From Fidelibacterota bacterium (lineage in GTDB: Bacteria; Fidelibacterota; UBA8477; JABMPR01): 64,000 nt of DNA. The DNA lies in NCBI GenBank assembly GCA_018650795.1, contig JABIFG010000082.1, positions 1 to 64,000 on the forward strand. Reading direction: 5' to 3'. Numbering within the stretch: the stretch's first letter is position 1; every line of letters starts with the position of its first letter. The notes under the pieces are model-generated. The model did no database searches, was not told the origin of the DNA, and was given only the letters and a program-made list of their open reading frames with translations. The position numbers were made by a program, and so were the translations under genes. Shown here one piece after another: positions 17,762 to 25,544 of this stretch.

Positions 17762-18937
17762 ATGGTCATCCTCAAATTAGCGTATAGAAACTTAAAAGGA
17801 GCAGGTATCCGAACCTGGCTCAACATTTTTGTGCTATCCATTGCCTTCCTGGCTATTGTTTATCTCAAAGGTATGTACAACGGAATGCAGGATCAGTCCA
17901 TTCGTATTTCCGAAGATACAGATAAAGGAAGTGGTCAGTACTGGTGCGAGATCTACGATCCATACGACCCGTTATCACTTCCTGACGCCCATGATGTGAT
18001 CCCAGCAGTCCTGGATCCATTGCGTGAAGCAGGTGTCATGACACCGGTGATGCTCTATCAAGGTGCCATATATCCAGACAATCGAATGAAGAATGTCATG
18101 CTGAGGGGTGCTGATCAGGCACAAACCGTGATGAACATTCCAACCTCTGAACTCAATGTGGAAGCTGATGGATATTTACCGGTCATTCTGGGTCAGCGTA
18201 TGGCAAAGAGTATCAATGTCAATGAAGGCGACATCTTTACCATGCAATGGCGTGATGGAAATGGGGCTTATGATGCCCGAGATGCTAAAGTCGTGCACGT
18301 TATGGTAACTGACAATTCAACCATCGATGTTGGTAGTGTCTGGCTGGACCTAGCGCTTTTGCAGGAAATTACACGTCTTGAGAATCAGGCAACCATGATG
18401 GTCGTTGATAAATCCTATTCAGGAGAATTACCGGAATCAAATTGGACCTATCACAGTCTCTTTGATCTAACTTTAGATATTCGCACCATGGTAGAAATGA
18501 AAAGTAATGGTGGTAGTATCTTCTATGGAGTTCTCATGGCGCTTGCTCTCCTGGCTGTATTTGACACCCAGGTCTTATCCATCTGGAGAAGACGGAAGGA
18601 AATGGGCACGCTTATGGCGCTGGGCATGACAAGGCTTGCACTCATCAAGCTTTTTACCTTGGAAGGCAGTATGTACGGCATATTCGCTGCCATCCTGGCA
18701 ACGATCTATGGTGCTCCACTACTCTACCTGAATAACATGAACGGTCTTACCATGCCCATGGATATTGATAATTTCGGTATGGTGCTTCCTCAGACCCTTT
18801 ATCCAGAATATTCACTTGGACTGATTCTTGGTACCATCATCGTCGTATTGATAACGGTGACAATTACCAGCTACATTCCAGTAAGAAAACTGGCGCAATT
18901 GAAACCAACAGATGCGCTGCGGGGGAAGATGTCATGA
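17762..18937 (+). CDS. FtsX/LolC-like ABC permease, copy A
   Basis: A 391-residue permease: one N-terminal membrane segment (about 20-40), a large periplasmic domain (about 45-250), then three C-terminal helices, and the end motif PVRKLAQLKPTDALRG typical of FtsX/MacB family members. A GGAGG site precedes the ATG. It overlaps the next permease by 4 bp. A paralogue of exactly the same length lies at 20993-22168, with most residues identical or similar and no indel needed. Together with the ATPase it should form a mechanotransmission-type exporter or lipoprotein extractor. Confidence 0.92.
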   Translation: MVILKLAYRNLKGAGIRTWLNIFVLSIAFLAIVYLKGMYNGMQDQSIRISEDTDKGSGQYWCEIYDPYDPLSLPDAHDVIPAVLDPLREAGVMTPVMLYQGAIYPDNRMKNVMLRGADQAQTVMNIPTSELNVEADGYLPVILGQRMAKSINVNEGDIFTMQWRDGNGAYDARDAKVVHVMVTDNSTIDVGSVWLDLALLQEITRLENQATMMVVDKSYSGELPESNWTYHSLFDLTLDIRTMVEMKSNGGSIFYGVLMALALLAVFDTQVLSIWRRRKEMGTLMALGMTRLALIKLFTLEGSMYGIFAAILATIYGAPLLYLNNMNGLTMPMDIDNFGMVLPQTLYPEYSLGLILGTIIVVLITVTITSYIPVRKLAQLKPTDALRGKMS

Positions 18938-20220
18938 TCAAATTTCTATTAGACGGAATTCTACGTGACCGATCCAGAAGTCTATTTCCCGTTCTAACGG
19001 TGTTCATTGGAACGGCGATCACCGTGCTCATGGCTGGGTATATCGGTGGAGTCATGCCTGATATGATCCGCATGAGTGCTCACCTGGATGCTGGACATGT
19101 GAAGGTGACATCACAGGGATATTTCGAGGATCGCACCCAGATGCCTCTGGATATGGCCCTGGATGATGCTGAAGAGATCATTGTACAGCTTGAGGACCAG
19201 TTCCCGGATATGATGTGGAAAGCTCGCACTCGCTTCGGTGGTCTTCTGGATATCCCCGATGAGAATGGCGAAACCCGTGCACAAACGACGGTTTCAGCGC
19301 AAGCTGCAGACCTGATCACACCTGGAAGCACAGAGTTGGATTATCTAAAGATTCGATCATCGGTCAGGAATGGTTCATTACCAACAGATCCATTTGATAT
19401 CGTGATCTCAGAGAATATGGCTGATGCCTACGGATTGGATATTGGTGATATGGTCACCCTCATGACATCCACCATCAATGGGTCCATGTCTTTCCAGAAC
19501 TTCAGGGTTGCCGGTACAGTTGTATTTGGTGTAGCTGCCCTGGATAAGGGTGGAGCCATCTTTGCGGACATTGAAGGAGCTCGCATGGTTCTGAATATGA
19601 ATGGTGGCAGTACGGAAATACTGGGCTTTTTCAAGGATGACGAGTATACCGGTGAACGGGCTCAGATTGTTACAGATTGGATCAATACCAACCTGAGTGT
19701 GGAAGGAGATCCCTATTCTCCCATCGCGTTCCGATTTGAAGATGTCAACGAATTTGCCGCCATGATGCAATGGGCAGGTGCATTCATTTTTATCATTTCT
19801 GGTGTATTCATCGCCATCATGTTCATCGTGCTCTGGAACTCTGGCCTGATGAATGGTCTGCGGCGGTATGGAGAGATTGGCTTACGTTTAGCCATTGGTG
19901 AAGCCAAGGGTCATGTCTACCGAAGCATGTTGGTAGAGGCAACCCTGATCGGAACCATCGGAACCATATTGGGAACCGCTCTGGGAGTATTTTTTGTATA
20001 TCTGCTTCAGGAATACGGACTCGATATCAGCGGTATGGGTGTTACCGATACAGGCAATGGTATTTACTATCCTGATGTCATACGAGGAAAGGTAATTCCA
20101 GCCTGTTTCTATGTCGGTTTTATACCTGGTATCATCGCACCATTTCTAGGGGCGTTGGTCTCTGGAAGGGGCATTTATAAACGGCAAACCGCCTCATTAT
20201 TCAAGGAATTAGAAACATGA
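18934..20220 (+). CDS. FtsX/LolE-like ABC permease, copy B
   Basis: A 428-residue permease with the same topology: N-terminal helix (about 13-38), periplasmic domain, and three C-terminal helices from about residue 275. It is not closely similar to the flanking permeases A and A', so it is probably the hetero-partner in the complex, as LolC and LolE are. It overlaps copy A at ATGA and overlaps the LolA-like gene by 4 bp, indicating coupled translation. Substrate unknown. Confidence 0.9.
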   Translation: MIKFLLDGILRDRSRSLFPVLTVFIGTAITVLMAGYIGGVMPDMIRMSAHLDAGHVKVTSQGYFEDRTQMPLDMALDDAEEIIVQLEDQFPDMMWKARTRFGGLLDIPDENGETRAQTTVSAQAADLITPGSTELDYLKIRSSVRNGSLPTDPFDIVISENMADAYGLDIGDMVTLMTSTINGSMSFQNFRVAGTVVFGVAALDKGGAIFADIEGARMVLNMNGGSTEILGFFKDDEYTGERAQIVTDWINTNLSVEGDPYSPIAFRFEDVNEFAAMMQWAGAFIFIISGVFIAIMFIVLWNSGLMNGLRRYGEIGLRLAIGEAKGHVYRSMLVEATLIGTIGTILGTALGVFFVYLLQEYGLDISGMGVTDTGNGIYYPDVIRGKVIPACFYVGFIPGIIAPFLGALVSGRGIYKRQTASLFKELET

Positions 20221-20975
20221 TGAAATATAGATTACTGATACTCACAGCCGTCATGCTGCTGATGTTTCCACCTGAGTCAGCCATGGCTCAAGATTGGCCG
20301 GATGGATTGGAGGTCATGAAGCATATTGACCGAAACATGGTCTCAGAGAACCAGGTGATCGAATCCACCATGATCGTCCATGGACGTCGCAGTAGCCGTA
20401 CCATTACCTCCAGAGGTTACATGATTAGTGATGAGAAATCCTTTAGCGAATATCTTTCACCTCCCCGTGAAAAGGGAACCAAGATGTTAAAACTGGAGGA
20501 TAAGCTCTGGATCTATTCTCCCAGCACGAATCGAGTCATCCAGATCGCTGGACATATGTTGCGGCAGTCAGTTATGGGATCTGACCTTTCATATGAAGAC
20601 TTCACCGAGGCTGATGAGCTGGAGGAAGCATACGACTGCACAGTCATTGGGGAGGAGCAAGTCCGTGACCGACCTGCTTATGTAGTAGAGTTGATCGGTA
20701 AGAAGGACGACCTGGCCTATGCCAAGCGCAAGGTCTGGGTTGACTCAGAAAGATGGGTCGCTCTCAGAGAAGAGCGTTTCGCCCGTAGTGGTAAGCTTCT
20801 CAAAACAACGGATATCACAGAGGTCTTTAAAGTGCAAGATCGCTGGTATCCCAAACATATGATCTTTAAGGACGTGCTGAAGAAGGGGAAGGGTACGGAA
20901 TTCATTATCGACTCTATCAAGTTCGATCAGGATATTCCGGAACACCTCTTTACCAAAGCGGCTTTGAGGAAGTAG
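20217..20975 (+). CDS. Outer-membrane lipoprotein-sorting (LolA-like) protein
   Basis: A 252-residue periplasmic protein with a signal peptide (about residues 1-24, ending SAMAQ). The mature part is a LolA/LolB-like half-barrel fold. Recognisable stretches are the SRTITSRGYMI strand pair, EKGTKMLKLEDKLWIYSP, and RKVWVDSERWVALREE. Proteins of this group often accompany FtsX permeases or RND-like exporters and are annotated as outer membrane lipoprotein-sorting proteins. It probably binds the lipid or lipoprotein released by the transporter and carries it across the periplasm. It is flanked by permease genes on both sides. Confidence 0.85.
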   Translation: MMKYRLLILTAVMLLMFPPESAMAQDWPDGLEVMKHIDRNMVSENQVIESTMIVHGRRSSRTITSRGYMISDEKSFSEYLSPPREKGTKMLKLEDKLWIYSPSTNRVIQIAGHMLRQSVMGSDLSYEDFTEADELEEAYDCTVIGEEQVRDRPAYVVELIGKKDDLAYAKRKVWVDSERWVALREERFARSGKLLKTTDITEVFKVQDRWYPKHMIFKDVLKKGKGTEFIIDSIKFDQDIPEHLFTKAALRK

Positions 20976-20992
20976 CGGTCTAGAGGGTCACT

Positions 20993-22168
20993 ATCGTCAT
21001 TTTCAAGCTGGCTTTTCGAAATCTATTGGGTGCGGGCATTAGGACCTGGCTGAACGTTTTCGTTCTCTCCCTGGCTTTCCTGTCCATCGTGTACCTCAAA
21101 GGAATGTATAATGGTATGGAGGCCCAGAGCCTCCATATCTCAGTGGATACAGACTATGGTAGTGGTCAGATCTGGTGTGAGAAGTATGACCCATATGATC
21201 CATTGTCCCTTCCTACTGCACATAGCTGGATACCAGAGGTATATGCACCACTCATGGAGACAGGAACTGCGACACCGATGCTACTTTTCCAGGGTGCTAT
21301 CTATCCGAATAGCCGTATGAAAAATGTCCTGTTGCGTGGGGTGGATCCCCATCAAACAGTCATGAATGTCTCGACCTCAGCACTGGCAACAACGACTGAG
21401 GGACACATACCCATTGCAGTTGGTCATCGGATGGCTGAGATCATCGATGTCCGTGATGGTGATGTGTTCACCATGCAGTGGCGTGACGGTCAGGGCACCT
21501 ACGATGCCAGGGATGCCGAGGTCGTTCACATCTTCATGACGGAAAATTCAACTATTGATATTGGAAACATCTGGGTTGACCTGACTGTGCTTCAGGAAAT
21601 AACGCGACTGGAGAATGAAGCGACCATGTTGGTGGTAGATAAAACCTACAGGGGAGACATCCCAGAATCAAGCTGGACCTACATGAGCCTGTATGTACTA
21701 ACCACAGACCTCCGTGAAATGATGAAAATGGAGAATGCTGGTGGCAGTATCATGTACGGTATTCTTATGGCCTTCGCATTGCTGGCGATCTTCGATACAC
21801 AGGTTCTGGCCATCTGGAGAAGGAAGAAAGAGATGGGCACGCTGTTAGCCCTGGGTATGACCCGAACCATGCTCATCAAACTCTTCACGCTTGAGGGCTC
21901 ATTATATGGGCTTTTTGCAGTCATCCTAGCTACGCTTTATGGAACACCACTGCTGGTCTGGAATAACTGGGTCGGTCTGACCATGCCAATGGATGTAGAT
22001 TCACTGGGAATGGCCTTTCCACAGACCCTATTCCCTGAATATTCAGTGGGATTGATCCTCGGAACTATCATCGTCGCCCTATTCTCAGTGACCATAACCA
22101 GCTATCTCCCAGTACGGAAGCTGGCAAAGCTGAATCCAACAGATGCACTAAGAGGCAAGATCGACTAA
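20993..22168 (+). CDS. FtsX/LolC-like ABC permease, copy A' with non-canonical start
   Basis: A 391-codon paralogue of permease A, collinear over its whole length with no gap. Placing the first codons on those of copy A (MVILKLAYRNL) puts an ATC at 20993 (IVIFKLAFRNL) where copy A has ATG. AGAGGG lies 5 nt upstream of that ATC, in the right place for a ribosome site. The first canonical start in frame is a TTG at 21026, which would remove 11 conserved residues. Either initiation occurs on ATC, or it is a lost start, or the base is a sequencing error. All conserved helices and the end motif PVRKLAKLNPTDALRG are intact, so the protein is probably still under selection. It may be an alternative partner to permease B. 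Confidence 0.85.
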   Translation: MVIFKLAFRNLLGAGIRTWLNVFVLSLAFLSIVYLKGMYNGMEAQSLHISVDTDYGSGQIWCEKYDPYDPLSLPTAHSWIPEVYAPLMETGTATPMLLFQGAIYPNSRMKNVLLRGVDPHQTVMNVSTSALATTTEGHIPIAVGHRMAEIIDVRDGDVFTMQWRDGQGTYDARDAEVVHIFMTENSTIDIGNIWVDLTVLQEITRLENEATMLVVDKTYRGDIPESSWTYMSLYVLTTDLREMMKMENAGGSIMYGILMAFALLAIFDTQVLAIWRRKKEMGTLLALGMTRTMLIKLFTLEGSLYGLFAVILATLYGTPLLVWNNWVGLTMPMDVDSLGMAFPQTLFPEYSVGLILGTIIVALFSVTITSYLPVRKLAKLNPTDALRGKID

Positions 22169-22205
22169 CCCACCCAGAGAATATTAAATTATTGGATTGA
22201 ATGAC

Positions 22206-22241
22206 ATTGCCCCGTCCTGTTGATGGGGCAATTTTTATTTC
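22206..22241 (+). terminator. Rho-independent terminator of the envelope operon
   Basis: ATTGCCCC and GGGGCAAT form an 8-bp stem around an 11-nt loop, followed by TTTTATTT. It lies 38 bp after the last permease stop and overlaps the convergent gene end. Confidence 0.88.
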
Positions 22242-23275
22242 AGGAGCAGCAATCGCTCGACGGAGCTAACTGAACCATAGTGGAATACCAGTAGATACAC
22301 ACCTGAGCTAACAGGTCGCCCTTTAGAATCATTCCCGGTCCAGGAAATATTATAATAACCTGGTTGAGCCGGAGCAGGCTGGGCTAATGTCTGTACCAGA
22401 CCACCCTCAAGGTTGTAGATTTGAATATCCAGATCAACCATATCAAGAACTCGATAAGTAATCATTGTCTGTGAGTTAAAGGGGTTGGGGTAGGCTTCAA
22501 TATCCATTAAAGCTCTATTGGGTGTCTGTTCATCCAGCTCCTCATGAATAGCAGTGACGTTATAACATGGACTCTGATAATCGTCTGAGATTGACAGACC
22601 ATCTCGTAGACCAGAAATGTCGAATTGCGGATAGCCGTATTCCCCATACCAAAAATCAAGGGTGTAAGTCCCAGGTGCAAATGAAGCAAATGAAACCTCA
22701 ACCTCAAAGGGACAGATACAATCTACCGGTGGTCCTGTATCTATCATGGTCACGTGAAATGTATCTGCCTCCAGCCAGCCACTCCAGACCGGCATAAAAA
22801 TACAATTGAGCATTGGCGTGTTCCAGAACAGGTTCAATGTATCTCCATTGACAGACAATTCTACAAAGGAAGTATCATCACGCATATTGAGACACTCAGA
22901 TTCTGTTTGTCCTGTAGTTGAAAGATTTCCCCAGTCCTGGTTGAGTGATCCATGAAAAATAGGATCCGATCCAATATCATTACTCCACACATCAATCTGA
23001 TAAGCCCCTGGATCTAAGCCTGTCAGACCTACTTCGAGATCAAAGTAGCACATACACCAGGCCTGATCACCTGTATCGACCTCGGTTAGGGTAATGAGGT
23101 TGTCTACAATATTGACATCCCAGGTAAATAGCGCAGCACAATTGCGCTCTGTCCCATCATGATGAATTTTTAATGTATCATCTGAAATAGTTGTATAGAG
23201 AGAGTCCTGAGCACAGGACGGTGAGGCAAGAATGAGTGCTAAGAGAGTGGTAAGTAGTAATATTTTCTTGTACAT
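22235..23275 (-). CDS. Secreted protein with type IX sorting domain
   Basis: A 346-residue secreted protein. A signal peptide covers residues 1-22 (ends SPSCAQ). The mature part contains two similar beta-rich repeats (about 25-140 and 145-235), each with Cys residues and an acidic CxCxFxxE-type segment (MCYFDLEVGLTGLDPGAY and ICPFEVEVSFASFAPGTY). The C-terminal ~85 residues are a sorting domain (AYPNPFNSQTMITYRV to VERLLLLK). The protein is likely exported and attached at the cell surface. No enzymatic motif is visible. The repeats may bind metal or protein. Its ribosome site GGGGG is inside a short hairpin (23280-23296). Confidence 0.78.
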   Translation of the reverse strand: MYKKILLLTTLLALILASPSCAQDSLYTTISDDTLKIHHDGTERNCAALFTWDVNIVDNLITLTEVDTGDQAWCMCYFDLEVGLTGLDPGAYQIDVWSNDIGSDPIFHGSLNQDWGNLSTTGQTESECLNMRDDTSFVELSVNGDTLNLFWNTPMLNCIFMPVWSGWLEADTFHVTMIDTGPPVDCICPFEVEVSFASFAPGTYTLDFWYGEYGYPQFDISGLRDGLSISDDYQSPCYNVTAIHEELDEQTPNRALMDIEAYPNPFNSQTMITYRVLDMVDLDIQIYNLEGGLVQTLAQPAPAQPGYYNISWTGNDSKGRPVSSGVYLLVFHYGSVSSVERLLLLK

Positions 23276-23296
23276 ATAACCCCCTTTATTCGGGGG
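23276..23296 (-). promoter_or_regulatory. Hairpin covering the ribosome site
   Basis: On the minus strand CCCCC and GGGGG pair around a 7-nt loop. The GGGGG arm (23284-23280) is the ribosome site for the ATG at 23275. A similar structure precedes the next gene upstream (24055-24070). Temperature- or protein-dependent opening is possible but unproven. Confidence 0.45.
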
Positions 23297-23364
23297 AATC
23301 TACAATAAAGCCCAAGCACAATCAATGATAAACAGCAAGTAATAATTGGAATCTTTCAAGAGAA

Positions 23365-24048
23365 TCATTGGTTTCTTGATTTCCAATCTGGCAATTCTGT
23401 TTCCCCTCTAGGCGAAAGTGTGTACACACCTTGTCCGAGGCGATCGAACCAACCATAGACATTATCATACAGAATGCTGCGAGTTTTGGGCTCTTCCAAT
23501 ACTTTGGCTATGACCGCCGCCTTGGTTGCACCATACTCCAGAAGATATCCAGCGATGGCAATGGCTTTTTGCCGATAAGCTGTCATGATACCCCGTTGCA
23601 TACTGCTCCCACCTCTGTTGGGATCGCCCACACGCTCCTGGAATTCTCTCAACAACCGCTGGGTCTGTTTTTTAACCTGTCGCGGTTTGTACTCACCTGG
23701 ATCACAGAGGACATCCACATTTCCAATCCTGGATTTTGGATCAATCACTATGAGACCGAGACCCAGCATACGCATGAGTTTCACTATCTGTTTGCGCCGC
23801 TTCTTTAGGACTGCTAATCCCTTAGGAACACCGATGTAGATAGTATTGGAGATTTTTAGCCGATCCACGGCCTGAAGCAGAATGGTAAGATTCAATGATA
23901 GCTTGAGCTCAACGATGATTGCAATTTCATCTTCGCGAAGCGCCACGACATCGCAATTAAGGATCTCGCTTTTTACTTCATAACCCTGGTTTTCCAGGTA
24001 AGCTTTTAGTGGAGGGTATAAATCGATTTCCTGCATATCAAGTCCCAA
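23365..24048 (-). CDS. DUF2161-type protein, PD-(D/E)XK nuclease-like
   Basis: A 227-residue protein. The first half resembles the restriction-endonuclease-like fold: LYPPLKAYLENQGYEVK, then CDVVALREDEIAIIVELKLS, which gives D-(x)n-E-x-K residues typical of PD-(D/E)XK domains. The second half has RQKAIAIAGYLLEYGATKAA, an HTH-like segment. This matches the uncharacterised DUF2161 family. A nuclease or nucleic-acid-binding role is inferred from the fold only. The TTG at 24048 has AAAGGGGG at a good distance, so it is preferred over the ATG at 24036. No methyltransferase or other defence partner is nearby. Confidence 0.78.
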   Translation of the reverse strand: MGLDMQEIDLYPPLKAYLENQGYEVKSEILNCDVVALREDEIAIIVELKLSLNLTILLQAVDRLKISNTIYIGVPKGLAVLKKRRKQIVKLMRMLGLGLIVIDPKSRIGNVDVLCDPGEYKPRQVKKQTQRLLREFQERVGDPNRGGSSMQRGIMTAYRQKAIAIAGYLLEYGATKAAVIAKVLEEPKTRSILYDNVYGWFDRLGQGVYTLSPRGETELPDWKSRNQ

Positions 24049-24054
24049 AATTTG

Positions 24055-24070
24055 CCCCCTTTCACAGGGG
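24055..24070 (-). promoter_or_regulatory. Second hairpin covering a ribosome site
   Basis: CCCC and GGGGG can pair around a 7-nt loop on the minus strand, with the GGGGG arm serving as ribosome site for the TTG at 24048. The layout is like that at 23280-23296, 0.8 kb away. Confidence 0.4.
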
Positions 24071-24242
24071 AATTAATTCATGTGAATGTCTACTACCAGT
24101 GATGATAATGAATTCAGATATGTCAGGTCCTTCATAGCCAATCACAGGATTCAACGAAGAATATATATCACAGAATACAGATAAATACTTAGATTGTCCA
24201 GATGTTAAAATTTGATCTCTAATTGATGTGGGAAGGGAATTT

Positions 24243-24806
24243 ATGCTTGCGTATCTGAAGAACAATCCAGCAAAAAAGTTAAATCGAAATATACTTATTC
24301 TCGGTTTACTCATTTTCATTCCAGTTTACACCTATATCTTCCAATTATTTGGAAAAATGGGAATTGATACTACTGAGTTTAACGAGGTCTGGCTTTCTTT
24401 TGATGCCTCAACCTTTAAAGTATTCTTCCTGAAGTTAGAGGATCTGGGTCAAATGGAAGTCTTTCTGTGGACCTTTAACCTGAATCTCATTTCCATGGTT
24501 GGTTTTATGCTCACCTTTTTTTCATTAAGCTTGATGCTAGCTCGTCAGTTACCTGAAGGTTCCCGTCTGGCTAAATCTTCTTTTATATTCCCACTGGTGG
24601 CTATTGCCATTGCTGTTCTGGATATTATCCCAACTCTGGTCTTTTTGATGGCTTCCTCCAGCATCCCCACCTTATCCAATATGGTTATTTTTACCATAAG
24701 TGGAGGCTACATCACTAGAGTTATTCTATTATACACTCTTCTGCTATGGATGATTGTTGCAGGAATCTCCCTGTTGGTTAGCAAGATCCGAAGCGCAAAG
24801 ACCTAG
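24243..24806 (+). CDS. Hypothetical protein with four membrane segments
   Basis: A 187-residue inner-membrane protein with four hydrophobic helices (about residues 18-38, 75-98, 113-136 and 150-175). No family is recognised. GGAAGGGA before the ATG at 24243 favours this start over an upstream GTG at 24228. It lies just ahead of the TetR/Lnt-like pair on the same strand, with 41 bp to the TetR TTG, and might be co-regulated. Function unknown. Confidence 0.65.
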   Translation: MLAYLKNNPAKKLNRNILILGLLIFIPVYTYIFQLFGKMGIDTTEFNEVWLSFDASTFKVFFLKLEDLGQMEVFLWTFNLNLISMVGFMLTFFSLSLMLARQLPEGSRLAKSSFIFPLVAIAIAVLDIIPTLVFLMASSSIPTLSNMVIFTISGGYITRVILLYTLLLWMIVAGISLLVSKIRSAKT

Positions 24807-24847
24807 AATGTTTCCGTAATTATTTGTAGAAATACAGGAAAAAGTGT

Positions 24848-25489
24848 TTGGACATACACCGAACAGTGTTTAGTATATACCCGATGTTAGGAAATGAAAA
24901 TAAAACAACAAGACAACGACGTCATGAAAAAAATAGACGCTATATCCTGATTGAGGCAAAAAAGCTGATCAGGAAAAATGGCGTTGAAAATTTTTCACTA
25001 AGAGGACTTGCCGCAATTTGCGATTATAGTCCAGCCGCTCTATATGAATATTTTTCAAATAAAGAAGACATCCTGAAAACCATCGCTCTCCAAATTGAAA
25101 AAGAAATGCGGGAGTCTCTTATCCATGATGGGAATACCCTCAATGATCTGATTGCACTTGGATCCCGGTATATTGCATTTGCGAAAAATCAACCAGAAGA
25201 TTACCTGCTCCTGTTTACTTCCTTTTCCTCAGGGAGAAGAAGCGAAAATGAAGCATTACCTGAAACTTCAGCTTATATGGTTCTATTCAATCTGGTGTCT
25301 GAACTGGTGGAGTCTGGACAGCTTATTCTCGCTAAAGATGTAGGGGTGGAGGAAATATGCTACACGTATTGGGTATTCCTTCATGGTCATGTCATGATGC
25401 AACTCACCCATTTAAAAGGATATGATGCTGACTTTGAATCTATGGAGACTCGTATGCTATCGCGTTTCGTGAACAGCTTTAGCAGCTAA
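24848..25489 (+). CDS. TetR family transcriptional regulator
   Basis: A regulator with an N-terminal TetR HTH (about residues 30-75: IEAKKLIRKNGVENFSLRGL, then DYSPAALYEYFSNKEDIL) and a helical sensor domain of the TetR_C_33-like style. Two starts compete. TTG 24848 has AGGAA at 7 nt, giving 213 residues. ATG 24884 has no ribosome site and would give 201 residues, but it avoids translating a sequence block that also occurs before the next gene. It likely regulates itself and the Lnt-like gene 55 bp downstream through that block. Confidence 0.88.
   Translation: MDIHRTVFSIYPMLGNENKTTRQRRHEKNRRYILIEAKKLIRKNGVENFSLRGLAAICDYSPAALYEYFSNKEDILKTIALQIEKEMRESLIHDGNTLNDLIALGSRYIAFAKNQPEDYLLLFTSFSSGRRSENEALPETSAYMVLFNLVSELVESGQLILAKDVGVEEICYTYWVFLHGHVMMQLTHLKGYDADFESMETRMLSRFVNSFSS
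24862..24894. promoter_or_regulatory. Shared 5' block, copy 1 (candidate TetR operator)
   Basis: AACAGTGTT (an AACA-N-TGTT dyad, 24862-24870), then GTTAGGAAA (24886-24894) exactly 24 bp downstream, start to start. The same two elements with the same spacing occur at 25508-25540. A further GTGT-N8-ACAC dyad lies just upstream (24844-24859). Confidence 0.55.
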
Positions 25490-25507
25490 AAATTTTTACC
25501 AAAACCA

Positions 25508-25540
25508 AACAGTGTTCAATAAACATATAACGTTAGGAAA
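25508..25540. promoter_or_regulatory. Shared 5' block, copy 2 (candidate TetR operator)
   Basis: AACAGTGTT (25508-25516) and GTTAGGAAA (25532-25540), matching copy 1 in sequence and spacing, with TATAAC between. The second element here also serves as ribosome site for the ATG at 25545. Confidence 0.55.
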
Positions 25541-25544
25541 AACA

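Noticed and set aside
23365-24048. A restriction or phage-defence system around the DUF2161 nuclease-like gene
   Set aside because: No methyltransferase, helicase or other defence partner lies next to it; neighbours are a secreted protein and a small membrane protein.
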